A stretch of DNA of 64,000 bases, taken from the NCBI RefSeq assembly GCF_004348975.1, contig NZ_SMFP01000014.1, positions 1 through 64,000 of the forward strand. The letters are read 5' to 3'. This DNA comes from Antarcticimicrobium sediminis (GTDB lineage: Bacteria; Pseudomonadota; Alphaproteobacteria; Rhodobacterales; Rhodobacteraceae). Of the stretch, positions 63,509-64,000 are shown piece by piece. The position numbers were made by a program, and so were the translations under genes. The notes beneath the pieces were generated by a model that saw only the letters and a list, made by a program, of their open reading frames with translations, made no database searches and was not told where the DNA came from. Position 1 is the stretch's first letter. The number at the start of each line of letters is the position of its first letter.

Positions 63509-64000
63509 TCAATCGAAGCTGTAGTCGAACAGCGCGATGTCGCGGGCGTGGCGGCGCGCGATTCGCTCAGAATCCACATCGTTGTAGAACCGACGATAAT
63601 CCTCATTGGGGTGCGAGGCATTGATGCGCGCGCCCTCGGGCGGAATGTTCAGACGCAGCCCATAGCGGTCGCGCAGACCTTCAAGATCCGCGTGCAGGTT
63701 TTCCTGCCGCAGAATGTCCGAGACCGCGATCTTGCCCCTGTCGTCCAGGATCCAGTCGCTGATCTGGCGGCGCATGTAATCATCGCAGGAGCGCAGCGGA
63801 TCCTCGTCGTCGAGCCATTTGATATAGTCGGAAAAGCTCAGATCCTTGATCTGCTCATGCTCCAACGGCATCCCGGAGTGGCGCCCGCCAGTGTCGCGAC
63901 CAACATAGTGATACCAGGACACGTGCCAATCCCACGGGTTCCGGATCACCGTGAACAGAATATTGTCGTCCAGGTTTCTGCCGCGGTCGGCAAAGATTTT
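63509..64000 (-). CDS. Sulfotransferase family protein, 5' end beyond the window
   Basis: The C-terminal 163 residues are visible; the reading frame stays open to the last base. The 3'-phosphate-binding motif FTVIRNPWDWHVSWYHY is clear near the window end. The 5'-phosphosulfate loop would lie further upstream, outside the window. Apparent starts inside the window are not real starts. The sequence differs from the sulfotransferase at 55377-55970, so they are separate paralogues. Confidence 0.82.
   Translation of the reverse strand, partial: KIFADRGRNLDDNILFTVIRNPWDWHVSWYHYVGRDTGGRHSGMPLEHEQIKDLSFSDYIKWLDDEDPLRSCDDYMRRQISDWILDDRGKIAVSDILRQENLHADLEGLRDRYGLRLNIPPEGARINASHPNEDYRRFYNDVDSERIARRHARDIALFDYSFD

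Overview
The window is chromosomal DNA of a high-G+C alphaproteobacterium of the Rhodobacteraceae/Roseobacter group. Three things point there: gene content and order (split purM/purN, zapA behind a coiled-coil gene, cckA next to recA, the rsmA-pdxA-surA-lptD-lptG block facing pepA, holin/muramidase genes inside the ccm region); direct-repeat LexA boxes of the alphaproteobacterial GTTC-N7-GTTC type; and a TTAA-N7-TTAAC CtrA box. I cannot resolve the genus. Almost everything is vertical-looking core genome. I see no insertion sequence, integrase, prophage block or CRISPR array.

Layout. 1-4.3 kb: tRNA-Ile2(CAT), purM-purN, rnd, a lipoprotein and sufE. 4.3-7.8 kb: a DUF1638 protein with a corrinoid-binding methyl carrier, then, divergently, a LexA-boxed radical-SAM gene and a methyltransferase. 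7.8-14.6 kb: tkt, a coiled-coil gene with zapA, monothiol glutaredoxin plus BolA, purL and a candidate small RNA. 14.6-19.2 kb: a LysR gene divergent from a 1139-residue indolepyruvate:ferredoxin oxidoreductase. 19.2-27.3 kb: acyltransferase, murI, argC, ccmE, a muramidase/holin pair, ccmF, ccmH and a PaaG-like isomerase. 27.3-38.2 kb: a membrane-anchored trypsin-like protease, the envelope block rsmA-pdxA-surA-lptD-lptG, then pepA, holC and a retropepsin-like protease. 38.2-47.5 kb: marC, macAB, an ArsC-like protein, an ABC-F ATPase, a Bcr-type exporter and ndk. 47.6-50 kb: tRNA-Gly(CCC) and a RamA-like corrinoid reactivase. 50-64 kb: guaB, an RsmB-type methyltransferase, cckA, a sulfotransferase, recA, alaS, a DUF1330 protein, a VOC protein, typA, an SMR transporter and a second sulfotransferase cut by the window end.

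Themes. Purine synthesis recurs (purM, purN, purL, guaB, ndk). B12-dependent methyl transfer is represented by the corrinoid carrier, DUF1638 and the reactivase 42 kb away, which fits the split methionine synthase reported in roseobacters. Regulation can be read directly at several places: LexA boxes before recA and the radical-SAM gene, a CtrA box before cckA, and a 7-5-7 palindrome over the oxidoreductase promoter. The muramidase/holin pair, cckA and recA together suggest a link to gene transfer agent biology; this is inference.

The least expected structure is a set of very short tandem duplications at gene borders (purM/tRNA, purN, rnd, holin, protease gene, guaB, both ends of cckA). Several repeat the last codons plus the stop codon in a different frame, and their differences fall mostly at synonymous third positions. 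A second oddity is the absence of lptF from its usual place between lptG and pepA.
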